From the NCBI GenBank assembly GCA_905221615.1, contig CAJNDT010006013.1:1467879-1531878 (forward strand): a DNA stretch of 64,000 bases, written 5' to 3'. The position numbers and the translations under genes are program-made. The stretch comes from Symbiodinium sp. CCMP2592. Taxonomy: Eukaryota > Sar > Dinophyceae > Suessiales > Symbiodiniaceae. Positions within the stretch are counted from its first letter, which is position 1. Every line of letters starts with the position of its first letter. Shown here piece by piece: positions 54,901 through 63,294 of this stretch. The notes under the pieces were generated by a model. The model worked only from the letters and a program-made list of their open reading frames with translations. It made no database searches and was not told the origin of the DNA.

Positions 54901-55782
54901 CTGGACGACAAGCTTCGCTTCACAGGTTGCCCCCCGGGCACGGGCATTTCACCTGGCTCAACGCTGCTTTCAGCTCGGCATAAGCCTCTTAAGAGTAAAG
55001 AAGACCTGGCTCTAGTCCCCGTAAGCACAAAGCGCATGTGGCTCCGAGTTACGGACCCCACTTCCTCCAAGCGGCGCTTATGTGAATCCAGCAGAGAAAC
55101 CCTTGCCTTCTTTGCCCACTTGAGCTCCAGGGACTGGCGGCCCAGGCCACTTCGACCACCACCTACCAGTTCGGTGGAGTCGGCCGCAGATGCTTTCGGC
55201 AAGGGCAATGATTGTGGCGTGGGAGGTTGGCTCCTCCTCCCCAGCGGACGCCTGCTTTGGTTTGCTCACCGCTACACAGTCAAAGACTTCCTGGACTTAG
55301 GCCTACCCATGCAAGCAGATGCCAACCTAGACATCTCCAGCTACGAGACATTGGCACAGTGCTTTGTGCTTTTGGCTTTTTGGAAAGCCCATGGTTCCGG
55401 TCGCTTGGCTTTGACATTACCAGCTTTGAGCGATAATAGTGGTGCGGAGTCTGTGTGTAATAAGCTTTACACCTCTAAAGTACCACTTAACCTTTTCGTT
55501 CGCAAGCTTTCAATGTGGAGCTCGATTACCGGTGTCACTTTGGACTGCAGCCATATAGCTGGCGAGAAGAACGATGACGCAGACCTGCTTTCTCGGTGGG
55601 ATGGCTCCGCGGAACTCCCTGCCAAGTTTCTGGCTTCGAACCGCATCGAGCTCTCACTTTCTGAGTTCTGGCAGATCCGCTTTCAAGTGACGCTTTTTCC
55701 CGCTGACACATTTTTGAAATGGCAGCTTCCGTCAGCTGACAGCTTGGGCCCGACAAACCGCGGTTCAAGGAAGCGCAAGTAG
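51916..55782 (+). CDS. Pol: 2OG-oxygenase-like, C5-methyltransferase-like, RT, RNase H
   Basis: The frame is open from the codon after the gag TAG; residue numbers here count from 51976. Oxygenase-like domain (about 75-240): H125-x-D127 (RTRLHTDSGN), FSGGEVWL, H199, R208 (GDRWVLTAYT), LRSLGFPLP. Methyltransferase-like domain (about 258-480): FLDICCG (261-267), GSPPCKEYS with the PPC loop at 321-323, and LEQP (385-388). RT: FSLDVKGAHK with D775, and LYVDDLLL with Y842-D845. RNase H: AADAFGKGND, SSYETLAQ, LSDNSGAES, NDDADLLSRW. The end is basic (SRKRK), a possible nuclear signal. No frameshift was seen over 1,268 codons. Confidence 0.8.
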   Translation, partial: ETHFSELRDIAEEVTTVPLSVPAQPSGSAGATSALPKARALVSDAASALSEGSLDFATCLELLAQYFSIPFASSSLCPDNAIAASEAYFNLGAFAFDNGARSGIFQRTEQFSDVLRFLNAFMQLQFPEASWSSLCVSHNVRTRLHTDSGNAAGSLNHTVSLGNFSGGEVWLCPALNQAASQVPAPLDASSEAHSASEAGTGEVRDTWHAPLSFSCEALHCTLPIQGDRWVLTAYTCKSLDRFDATSLAHLRSLGFPLPPATPCHPQSIHPPLKDTTCVELFLDICCGAAHPLTTAMSSYGITCLPIDLLGEEQLDLLNDDTYDHLLRLCFAGIVRLAHGSPPCKEYSRLKLRPGGPPAIRSPDHMNGLPGNTASQQARVHSSQKLLYRCVCLLRAAFCSGAHVSLEQPTNAMSWLEPFVQDMLSEIQASLVNIPACSVGQDIAKSWLFACSYSEFRFLASTCSHAGGHQSVAGTRDEHGTFLSQRTAEYPSQLAEKFSAQAVHLFSSARPAYSVAPCSLKFALASVPKKPRSSTPTAAQDGGGIYSLPDWSLGPRYQSDSLHDLRKEWQSWLLQNRIPLRLQQHVAEASNKPLFSKEETEWLRSSFKRFSDAHSPCQDWNFSVTEGQPYCLSALERLSTMLGDKDTSLFPALQKGVPTGFDGDIPRSHTLRPRDPNNSDEPTDLLVCEGNWQGAEADPALLQELIEEEVSAGYIEEVPSLEAAYERWGKDRVAVGRVNIVKAPGRSARLVIDNSICNTNQNCHVPEQFSLPSLQDIQSAYPPREDEEPVSGFSLDVKGAHKTSLVREKDRGLLGLRQQERLFFYRVCPFGATFSSHWFARLGGFFVRCLHLLIWLSHVLMLYVDDLLLWQNSRALPLSASLVLAFCACFNIPLSWRKLQMGPSITWIGWQIDFKAGCYTLPELKRLKLLVQVEECLRHRLVSRKQLDKLLGLLQWILHGLPALRPWLCTLYDDMHRPLGTNVSISPVVWPGIHSYLDDKLRFTGCPPGTGISPGSTLLSARHKPLKSKEDLALVPVSTKRMWLRVTDPTSSKRRLCESSRETLAFFAHLSSRDWRPRPLRPPPTSSVESAADAFGKGNDCGVGGWLLLPSGRLLWFAHRYTVKDFLDLGLPMQADANLDISSYETLAQCFVLLAFWKAHGSGRLALTLPALSDNSGAESVCNKLYTSKVPLNLFVRKLSMWSSITGVTLDCSHIAGEKNDDADLLSRWDGSAELPAKFLASNRIELSLSEFWQIRFQVTLFPADTFLKWQLPSADSLGPTNRGSRKRK

Positions 55783-55853
55783 CTTCCTCACCTCACTTTT
55801 CTGCTTGGCCTTTTCACTACGTTTGCGAGGTTTCGGCTTGCCAGTTTCAGACC

Positions 55854-56079
55854 CGGGCTTTTGCGACTGCTCCGCTGCTTCAGCTTTTGCTTTACGATCT
55901 CGGACGGATCAAAGATCCGATCGGGATAGCCGACGTCTGAGCAGTCGCTTTACCGGCAAGCCGAAAAAAGGACAGTGTGCGTACCTTCTTGCATGCTCCA
56001 GCTTTTACCTGCTTTCGCTTCGCACAGCATTCCTCGCAGTAGCCTTTTGGTGTTGCGTGGTGTAGCAATGTCCTGAACG
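55854..56079 (+). repeat. Split direct repeat B1
   Basis: About 226 bp repeated at 56349-56574 at a constant offset of 495 bp. I see one mismatch (56066 versus 56561). It overlaps the first base of A2. Confidence 0.93.
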
Positions 56080-56180
56080 GTTCCTGTGTTTACTCAGGGT
56101 TGTTTCGGACTTACTCTTCCCGCGGCCCCGCTTGGGTTCAAGCATACACCACGCAACAGCAGCTTGCTTTCAAAAACTTT
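56079..56180 (+). repeat. Split direct repeat A2
   Basis: 102-bp copy of A1, directly following B1. The 13-mer at 56145-56157 is inverted relative to 56052-56064 in B1, so B1 and A2 can fold together. Confidence 0.93.
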
Positions 56181-56348
56181 CCCACCCGCCCATACCTTTG
56201 GGCACGCTTTCAGCGCAGGGAGCTTTTCAGTCACAGCCCGCTAGACAGTCTTGTATCGCTTTCCGCTGTTATTGCTCTAACTACTTCTCAGCTTTGTCAC
56301 TACTTATCAGCTTTGTTGCTCTTTTGCTTACACGCTTACATGACGATA

Positions 56349-56574
56349 CGGGCTTTTGCGACTGCTCCGCTGCTTCAGCTTTTGCTTTACGATCTCGGAC
56401 GGATCAAAGATCCGATCGGGATAGCCGACGTCTGAGCAGTCGCTTTACCGGCAAGCCGAAAAAAGGACAGTGTGCGTACCTTCTTGCATGCTCCAGCTTT
56501 TACCTGCTTTCGCTTCGCACAGCATTCCTCGCAGTAGCCTTTTGGTGTTGCGTGGTGTAGTAATGTCCTGAACG
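56349..56574 (+). repeat. Split direct repeat B2
   Basis: Second copy of B and right end of the element. The host copia sequence resumes at 56574/56575. Confidence 0.93.
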
Positions 56575-56578
56575 TAGC

Positions 56579-56592
56579 CCACCGCAAGGTGG
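56579..56592 (+). repeat. GCAA-loop hairpin 1
   Basis: Stem CCACC/GGTGG with loop GCAA, inside a 21-bp sequence repeated at 56642-56662. It begins only a few bases from the right edge of the inner element. Confidence 0.8.
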
Positions 56593-56644
56593 TGCCACGC
56601 CGGTGAATGTTGATCTTAGTGAGAGCTCCGGTCCGCAATCAAGC

Positions 56645-56658
56645 CCACCGCAAGGTGG
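56645..56658 (+). repeat. GCAA-loop hairpin 2
   Basis: Identical to hairpin 1 (CCACC, GCAA, GGTGG), 66 bp downstream. Confidence 0.8.
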
Positions 56659-57389
56659 TGCCACTGCGTCGGTTGTTCAGGGTCCTAATAATCCGTGGGT
56701 TCGTACCCTGCCTAACCCGAGGGAGATTCCAGCTGCTCTTCGGGGTGTTTTGGGAAGGCCCCAGCGGTTTAACATTGCTGAGCCTGCGGATACGAAGGCC
56801 CCCGGCGTAGAGGTGTCGACTGCTGAACAGAGTGATTTGAAGGAACCGGTGACCCCCAAAGACAACAAACAGCCTAGTGTAATCCTCGCTGAAGCGCTCA
56901 AGTCAGTCATCCAGAAGCCTGAAGACGACAAACCGAAGGCTAAGGAAGCTGAGACGGTGAAGCTACCCGACTTCCCCAACCCGGAAACCTACAGAAGCTG
57001 GAAAATCACGGTTAGGGGAGCTGTCAGGGCGGCATCGGACAAACCCGATGAGGCGTTCAAATGGGTTCAAGCGGTTTATTCGAGGGACGCTGACATTGAG
57101 CGGTTGAGGGATACTGGCAAATTCCTCACATTGGATACAAAGATCTTGTCAGCACTTTCGCGAGTTGCCAGGGGTGACCTAGGTCGACAGATCATAAACT
57201 ACAAGGAGTCGGAAGCTTCTGCTGGTAGAGCGGTTCTCGGCAGACAAGTTTTGCTTATGTTTGAGCATTACTTCAAGACGAACGAAGAAGCCGGATCACT
57301 TTACTCCGTAGAAGACCTCCTCAAGGTCCAGCTGAGCGGGGATGACCTCAGTACCTTTATCCACAACTGGGAATCGGTTAATTATTGCT

Positions 57390-58877
57390 GGTCTGAACCA
57401 CCAACCGGAGGAAACAACCTTGAGAGACATCCTTCTCCGACAGCTTCGCAATTCTAGCAAGCTCAAGTTTGATTTGGAGGTCTACGACAGGGCAAAAGAA
57501 GGAACGGATCAACACACTTATGATTACCTTGTCAAGTGTGTCAAGGAGCTTTTGGCTAGGGATAGAACCCGTAAGAACAGGACGGCTATCGCCAAGGCCC
57601 ACGGGGCTAAATTTGATGCTCCCGCTCCCTCTGATGCTCCTCACACCCCTCACGGTAGAAGTCAGGACAGACCTTGCTATGCATTCCAGCGGGGCAAATG
57701 CCCCAGAGGTGACAAGTGCCCTTACAAGCATGTCAAGCCAGAACAGACCAGGGGCAAGACTCCTCCTAGAACTCCTTCTAGGAAAGGTGGAGGTAAAGGT
57801 GGCAAAGGCGGGGATAAGAAGGATACTTCAAAGATTCCGTGTACCTTCTTTCCCAAGGGTACCTGCAAGAATGGAAAGAACTGCCCTTTCATGCACAAGG
57901 ACGCCAGCCCATCTGTCCCGGCCAAGGGAGACAAGCCTGACAAAGGCGGTAGGAGATCGCCATCCGGCAAGCGCAGGCACCCCAGTAAGAAGAGGGCTAA
58001 GCGCGAGGACAAAACGGCAGCGTGTTGCCTTTCACTCACGGGTGAGCCCTCATCTGATGCTGGGAAGTCTTTCGCGCTAGCAGCCCGCAAGGGCCATGCC
58101 GTGAAGCAGAAGACCAAAAAGGTCCAATTCCTGAGGCCAGAGATCATCGACATTCCGCTTGAAGGTGAAGGTTGGAGGTTCGTCACAGAGAAGCGTAAGT
58201 ACGATTTCAGGTTCAAGTCGGCGGACCAGTGCCCACCATCAGGCCCGGAGGACACCGAAAAGGCCTTGCAGAATGCCCGTTACTTGGAATCGGCAGTGAA
58301 CGGTATGAGGCTTAAGGTTCGGGTCAAGTGCAACTACAGGTGTCGGGGTAGAGAAGGATTCTGCGCGAACTGCAAAGAAGCCATTCCCTTGCCCCAACTT
58401 GCTGCAGCAGCGGTGACAGGTGAAAACCTCGAAATCATCGCAGACACCGGTAGCGAGGAAGACTTGATTAGTCACTCTGATTTGGAGGCCCATTTCAAGG
58501 GCAAGGCTAAGAAGGTTGCTTCCAACCCAGTGAGTTTGATCACTGCGAACGGACCCGTAGATGCTGAGACGAAGCACGAGGTCTACATTGAGTCATTGAA
58601 GAACCCTTTGCAATTCGTTGAGCTCCCCAACACTCCTGCAGTTTGCTCTGTAGGGAAGAAATGCATGGAACAGGGATTCTCTTTTCATTGGCCTTCGGGT
58701 GAGGCGCCATATTTCATTTGCCCAGACGGCCAGAAGGTAACATGCCAGCTCCGAGGCAACATTCCGGTGTTTGGCGACCGAGGACCATTGATGGCATGCA
58801 CAGCTGCAAAATCTTCAGATTCGGACGGCAGCAAGGTTGCACCAACCTCTGTAAAGTCTGATTCGGGTTTTCGGTAA
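57390..58877 (+). pseudogene. Copia gag end with two CCCH fingers, and aspartic protease
   Basis: The frame includes LRDILLRQLRNSSKLKFDLE, then two CCCH zinc fingers, CYAFQRGKCPRGDKCPYKH and CTFFPKGTCKNGKNCPFMH, separated by a Gly/Lys-rich linker. A basic stretch (GKRRHPSKKRAKRE) and LAARKGHA from a hairpin repeat follow. The retropepsin site is IIADTGSEEDLISHSDLE, with a correct DTG. The frame stops with TAA at 58875-58877, but the same frame remains open beyond. Tandem CCCH fingers would bind RNA and the protease would process the polyprotein. Confidence 0.75.
58083..58094 (+). repeat. GCAA-loop hairpin 3
   Basis: GCCC, GCAA, GGGC; read as A-A-R-K-G in the gag-protease frame. Confidence 0.75.
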
Positions 58878-58882
58878 ACAGC

Positions 58883-58896
58883 TGCCCGCGAGGGCA
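58883..58896 (+). repeat. GCGA-loop hairpin 4
   Basis: TGCCC, GCGA, GGGCA just after the TAA at 58875; read as A-A-R-E-G. Confidence 0.75.
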
Positions 58897-60342
58897 TGCC
58901 GCACCAGCAAGGGGGGAATCCTCCCATTCCTGGGGTGGAAACACGGCAACTGCTAAAGGCAGGTTGGACGGTCATCAACGGCAGCCCCGCGGCTAAGGTG
59001 GCTCATTTCCCAAAGACTTTTCGCACACCAGCTCCTAAGTTCCCGAGGTATAGAATCCGGACTACTTGGGGATTCAAGGATGACGTGTGGTCTTTGTTGG
59101 AGGATTCGGTCAACATTGACGAATTGGACGGTATCTATGGGGAAGTACCTGAAGGGACTATTGCAACCATTACATTGTTTGCTTTGCCTGAAGGGGAAGT
59201 CGAGGCGCAAGCCGACAGCGATGTCGAGCCATATGCAATGCCAAAGTCTAAGAAGGATGAAGCTTCCTTGAGGGCTGAGGCTATGTCATTGGAACATCGA
59301 CTGACCCATAGGCCAAAGAATCCGTTCTGCCCCATTTGCCAAAGGGCCAAGATGTATGCGCCACAGGCGCGAAAATCTGGTGGACCCTCTACAATCTACA
59401 GTAAAGCGTTCGGTGACCACATCACAGTAGATCACATCGTGACTGCTGATGCCAAGGATTACGGGTTTCAAGAAGAAACCGTCGCTCATGTTGTGAAGGA
59501 TGTGTACTCTAAGTTTCAGATACGTGTATCCTTCCAAGACAAAGTCTGGTGAGCAATGCTACGAAGACATGTTGCATTTCCTTGACACCGATGATGAGGT
59601 CAAAGTCATTTATTCCGATAATGCTTTGGAGTTTGACTTTGCAGCCGCAGCCAGGCAGCTTCGTGCCCGTCACAACACCTCCAGGGAGTATGTGAACGAA
59701 AATAAGGCTGTAATCGAACGTGAAATCAGAACTATCTTAGAAGGCACACGGGCCAGTCTAGTGCAATCTGGTCTCCCAGATCGCTACTGGCCAGTAGCAT
59801 CCCAACATCATGCTATGTGTCTTAACATCACCGCGGGAATAGACAATGGTCAGGTCCCGTGGGAACTCAGGTACGGTGAGAAGTTCAACGGCGTGGGCAT
59901 TCCCTTTGGAGCGAAAATCCTCTATTGGGCACCCACGAAGCAACGCAAGCCTGAACGATCCAAATTTGCTGGCACTGGTATTGAAGGTATATTCCTCGGG
60001 TATTACATTCAGCCCGGTTTTATCTTCAAGTGTGAGTACGTTGTTGCTCCCCTCCACAACATTGAAGCCGCGTTGGAGAACGAAGACTTACGTGTGTTTC
60101 GTACAGAGAGACTAGAGCTACCTGATGGTGACTTCAAGTTCCCTTTGGATAAACCACCAAGCCTTGATGCACAACATCACAACGTCCTTGACGAGCAAAA
60201 CCCGAATCCTCCTCTGGAGGAAGGGGGTGGATACGACGAAGACGAAACTCAGGCACAGCTTAGCCAAGACCTGGATGAAATGTTCCCAGAGCTATTTGGT
60301 CCTGATCGTGACAAAGATCCTCCGCCGAAGGACGCGAAAGCC

Positions 60343-60354
60343 GCCCGCAAGGGT
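60343..60354 (+). repeat. GCAA-loop hairpin 5
   Basis: CCC, GCAA, GGG plus a G-T pair; read as A-A-R-K-G in the integrase tail. Confidence 0.65.
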
Positions 60355-60719
60355 GAGCCGGAGTTAGATTCCCGAGCAGCATTGCTTGATGACGTTCCGT
60401 TTTCTGTTAAGCAGAAGCTGAAGTCCAGCGCAGCAGTAGCAGCGCATCAACCACCGTATGGTTATGTTTGGAGTGGTGAATGTTTGGTCAAAAAGAAGAA
60501 CAAGAATCGCCCCAACGCTGTTGATCATACTGCATGGAAGACTATGTCGAGAAGACAAAGGGCGACAGCAATTGCCGAACATGAGAAGAAGCTACATGAG
60601 GAGAATGGGGCACTGTATCGTGAAGCTATAAAGGTGGTACCTGCAATGCCAGTCCTACATGGTTGTAGCGAGGAACACCGGGAACGACTCAAAGAACTGT
60701 ACGACAAAAGGGTTTCCAG

Positions 60720-61814
60720 ATCGCAGATGAAATGTATGCTGCTGTCGCCAAGGTCCTGTCGTCTAAGGAGATCGCATCGAACCCTGAGGCGCAGGCTGCT
60801 ATGGACAAGGAATGGAAGCAGCTGGTTGACAAAGGCTGCTGGGTACAGAACAAGGTTAGGGAGTTCGAGTCGGTTGCCACTGAGGCTAAGAAATCTCAGA
60901 CCAAGGTACACTTTGGCGATGTTCTCGAGATTGGTACCCTAAAGGGAGCCGAGCTGAAGGAAGGTGACCCTAATCGAAAGTATAAGGGACGTTCGGTATT
61001 TCAGGGGAACAAAGTACTTGACGAAATCGCCGATCACGCTCTCTTCGCGGAGATGTCGAGCAGTCCTGCATCCATGGAAGCAGGGAAGATCCTAGACGTC
61101 TTCGGCTCCCAACCGGGTTCATCATCCAGCAGGCCGACGCGAAACAAGCATACACTCAAGCCCTGCTCCAAGGAGTTGCCACTTGGGTAAGATTGCCTCG
61201 CAATCGTTGGCCTAAGGAATGGCGGGGTATGAAAGACCCTGTTGTCCCACTCAGATTGGCGCTTTACGGACACCCTGATTCAGGGGGGATTTGGGAGCAT
61301 CACTGCGAGACGGAGCTAAAGAAAGTTGGGTTCGAAGCAGTATTGACGGACATTTTGGAAGAGTGTATTCTACCACCCGAAGAAGAAGCTGCTGCTAGTG
61401 GTTTACGTTGATGACTTTAAGCTCGCTGGCCCTAAGAACTCTATCAAGGAGGGATGGGGTCTTATTTCGATCGTCATTGATATGGATCTTCCGGAAGCTA
61501 TTGGTAGATACTTTGGGTGCATGCACAAGGAAGAGCACAACCTCAAGCTGCCCAAGGAAGCACACCCATTCCGTCACGTGTTTGAGCCTGAATCATCAGC
61601 TGCAACTCCTGCTAGAAAAGAAGATTATTGGGACATTGACCCCGAGAATCTCATAGCAATCCGACATCACCGTTACCCTTGTAAGCGATTGTATGTTCCT
61701 AACGAGGACGACGCTAGAATGTTCCCGGGGATTGGCCCTCGGCGATACACGGTGGTGGCTAAAGCCACCCGCAAGGGTGAGTCGGAGGAAGTTGTTGTTG
61801 ACAATTGCAACTAA
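60720..61814 (+). pseudogene. Copia reverse transcriptase
   Basis: Three frames: 60732-61190 (MDKEWKQLVDKGCW, KYKGRSVFQGNKV), a frame around 61112-61411 carrying the first catalytic Asp in IIQQADAKQAYTQALLQG and LRLALYGHPDSGGIWEHHC, and 61398-61814 with MVYVDDFKLAG (YVDD pair). All RT metal ligands are readable but spread over frames. The last frame ends at TAA 61812-61814 after hairpin-derived KATRKGESE and the same frame continues into RNase H. Confidence 0.8.
61767..61778 (+). repeat. GCAA-loop hairpin 6
   Basis: ACCC, GCAA, GGGT; read as A-T-R-K-G. A second overlapping hairpin (GGTGGCT with AGCCACC) lies just upstream. Confidence 0.75.
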
Positions 61815-61909
61815 ATGCGCGATCGCTGTCTTCAGGATTGGTGGGATGGCGAAACCTACTTCGACCTTGGAGGCCGGGAACAGTCTGATTTCGAGCTGGC
61901 AGTTGCAGC

Positions 61910-61923
61910 TACCCGCAAGGGTA
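61910..61923 (+). repeat. GCAA-loop hairpin 7
   Basis: TACCC, GCAA, GGGTA; read as A-T-R-K-G. Confidence 0.78.
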
Positions 61924-62635
61924 AGCCGGTTCGTAACAAGTCTGAGGCTAAGAAAGAGGCGAAGCAAAGCAAGTTCATTTCCCTTTCACAAGACCAGAAA
62001 GCGAAGCCCGGTGCACGCATCACTTTTGACATGAAGGACTTCCTGGATTCCTGTGTTGAGCGGTATTGTGAGCTTGCCAAAGTTGAGCGCAAAACCCTGA
62101 AACCAGCTGTGACCCCGGTGACCCCCTTTCATGAACTTCGTGTGGCGTTGACAACAGCTTCTGAAGGGGAAAAGGCAGGGCGGTTGCAACCGATCGCAAG
62201 TAAGGTGTTGATGAACATTTTATTTGCTGCTCGCATGGCAAGATGGGATCTTTTGAGGGCAACGCAGTCTTTGGCGTCGAGGGTGACCAAGTGGAGTCCG
62301 GATTGCGTTTTAGGACTTCATCGTTTGGTTTGCTACATCAACTCTTCGCTTGATGTCCCTATGAGTGGTTTCATCGGTGACAGTATTATGGATTGCAGAC
62401 TTTGGTTGTTCAGCGATTCCGACTTTGCGGGTGAGTTTGACTCAAAGTCAACAACTGGGTGTGCGATGTTTTTGGTTGGGCCGAACACGTACTTCCCACT
62501 CAACGCCTTTAGCAAAAAGCAAACTTCGATCACAATGAGCTCTACTGAGTCCGAAATCGTAGCGGCAAACCATGGTTTACGTGCCGAAGGTCTACCTTGC
62601 CTGAGCTTGTGGTATTTCCTCTGGCGTGGAGATGC

Positions 62636-62649
62636 CGGCCGCAAGGCCG
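62636..62649 (+). repeat. GCAA-loop hairpin 8
   Basis: CGGCC, GCAA, GGCCG; read as A-G-R-K-A within RNase H. Confidence 0.78.
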
Positions 62650-63294
62650 AGCCAAGGGCTGAGAGGGTGGACTCGATAGTCGCACGAATTGACCCCGAAC
62701 TTGATGAGATTCGATATGGGTCCAATAGACCGGATGGGTTGTCGATAGCAGACATCAGTGGCCTCTGCGTCCAACTTCCTGAAAGTTTTGAGGTTGGGCA
62801 TTTGGAGGATAACGAAGCAACTATCACCCTTTCGTTGCTGGGGCAAGCTGGTGTTCTACGACATACAGATCGGACGCAGAGGGTAAGCTTTTCATGGCTA
62901 AAGCAGCAATATGAGAATGGGCACTTCAAGCTACTGAATGGCGGTACAGCTGAACAAGTGGCGGATGTTTTCACGAAGCCTTTCACTGAAAAGAACAAGT
63001 GGACGCATGCCCTGAAGCTCATTGGACATACAACCAGCGCGAATGTAGCCGGGTGCAAGCCCGAGTCGAAGGTCGAGGTCGACAACAAGGTTTCGGTAGC
63101 AGCAGCTCCGGATGCAGCAAAGGCCGTCGAGGACTTCGCTAAGCAATCGTTCGACTCTAATGACTTCAGTTTCAAGACCTTCGAGAAGCTAGCTGGACTT
63201 ATTCGTATCAATCTCGAAGCTTCATTGGCAAAACCGCGATCATATATGGCTTTCGAGACAGTATCCAAGTACTTGGTATTCGGCGCTTGGGTTC

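Larger units (their letters stand above)
45842..56574 (+). mobile_element. Tyrosine-recombinase (DIRS/Ngaro/VIPER-like) retrotransposon with split direct repeats
   Basis: The 10.7-kb element has the A1 ... B1-A2-B2 repeat architecture of PAT/Ngaro-type YR retrotransposons, a tyrosine recombinase instead of an integrase, and a gag-pol with RT and RNase H but no protease that I can see. ORF order is small coiled-coil ORF, YR, Cys-rich ORF, low-complexity ORF, gag, pol. YR ahead of RT recalls VIPER of kinetoplastids rather than DIRS1. Repeats are nearly identical and the main ORFs are long and open, so the insertion looks recent. Confidence 0.85.
56575..57457 (+). pseudogene. Copia gag, C-terminal part
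   Basis: Open from the insertion edge in the frame that continues 45112-45841. It begins with a duplicated SPPQGGAT motif coded by two copies of a 21-bp hairpin repeat. After that comes LPDFPNPETYRSWKITVRGA, then FKWVQAVYSRDADIERL and LVMFEHYF-like helical sequence, in the style of a copia gag core. The frame breaks near 57390, where the next frame (from 57342) takes over in a coherent way (NHQPEETTLRDILLRQLRNS). So a single-base indel is likely. Confidence 0.6.
58878..60720 (+). pseudogene. Copia integrase
   Basis: The first frame (to 59552) has the zinc-binding HRLTHRPKNPFCPICQRAKM and the first catalytic Asp in HITVDHIVTAD. After a frame change near 59518 the second frame has VIYSDNALEF (second Asp) and ENKAVIEREIRTILEGTRAS (catalytic Glu), then RYWPVASQHHAMC and GIFLGYYIQPG, typical of the copia integrase tail. 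An acidic linker and hairpin-derived KAARKGEPE follow. The enzyme would insert the cDNA. Frame changes at about 59518 and 60715 break it. Confidence 0.75.

Noticed and set aside
55805-56560. Open frames of 86-142 codons in the B and A repeats
   Set aside because: They repeat with the B1/B2 copies, overlap each other in several frames and have no protein-like features; the stretch is the split direct repeat.
57380-57400. Programmed frameshift in copia gag
   Set aside because: Other frame changes and stops in the same element make simple decay more likely, and no slippery heptamer was recognised.
58985-59005. A ninth hairpin (AGCC/GGCT) in the outer copia
   Set aside because: Its loop is CCGC rather than GNRA and the flanks fit poorly; it may be a decayed copy but was not counted.
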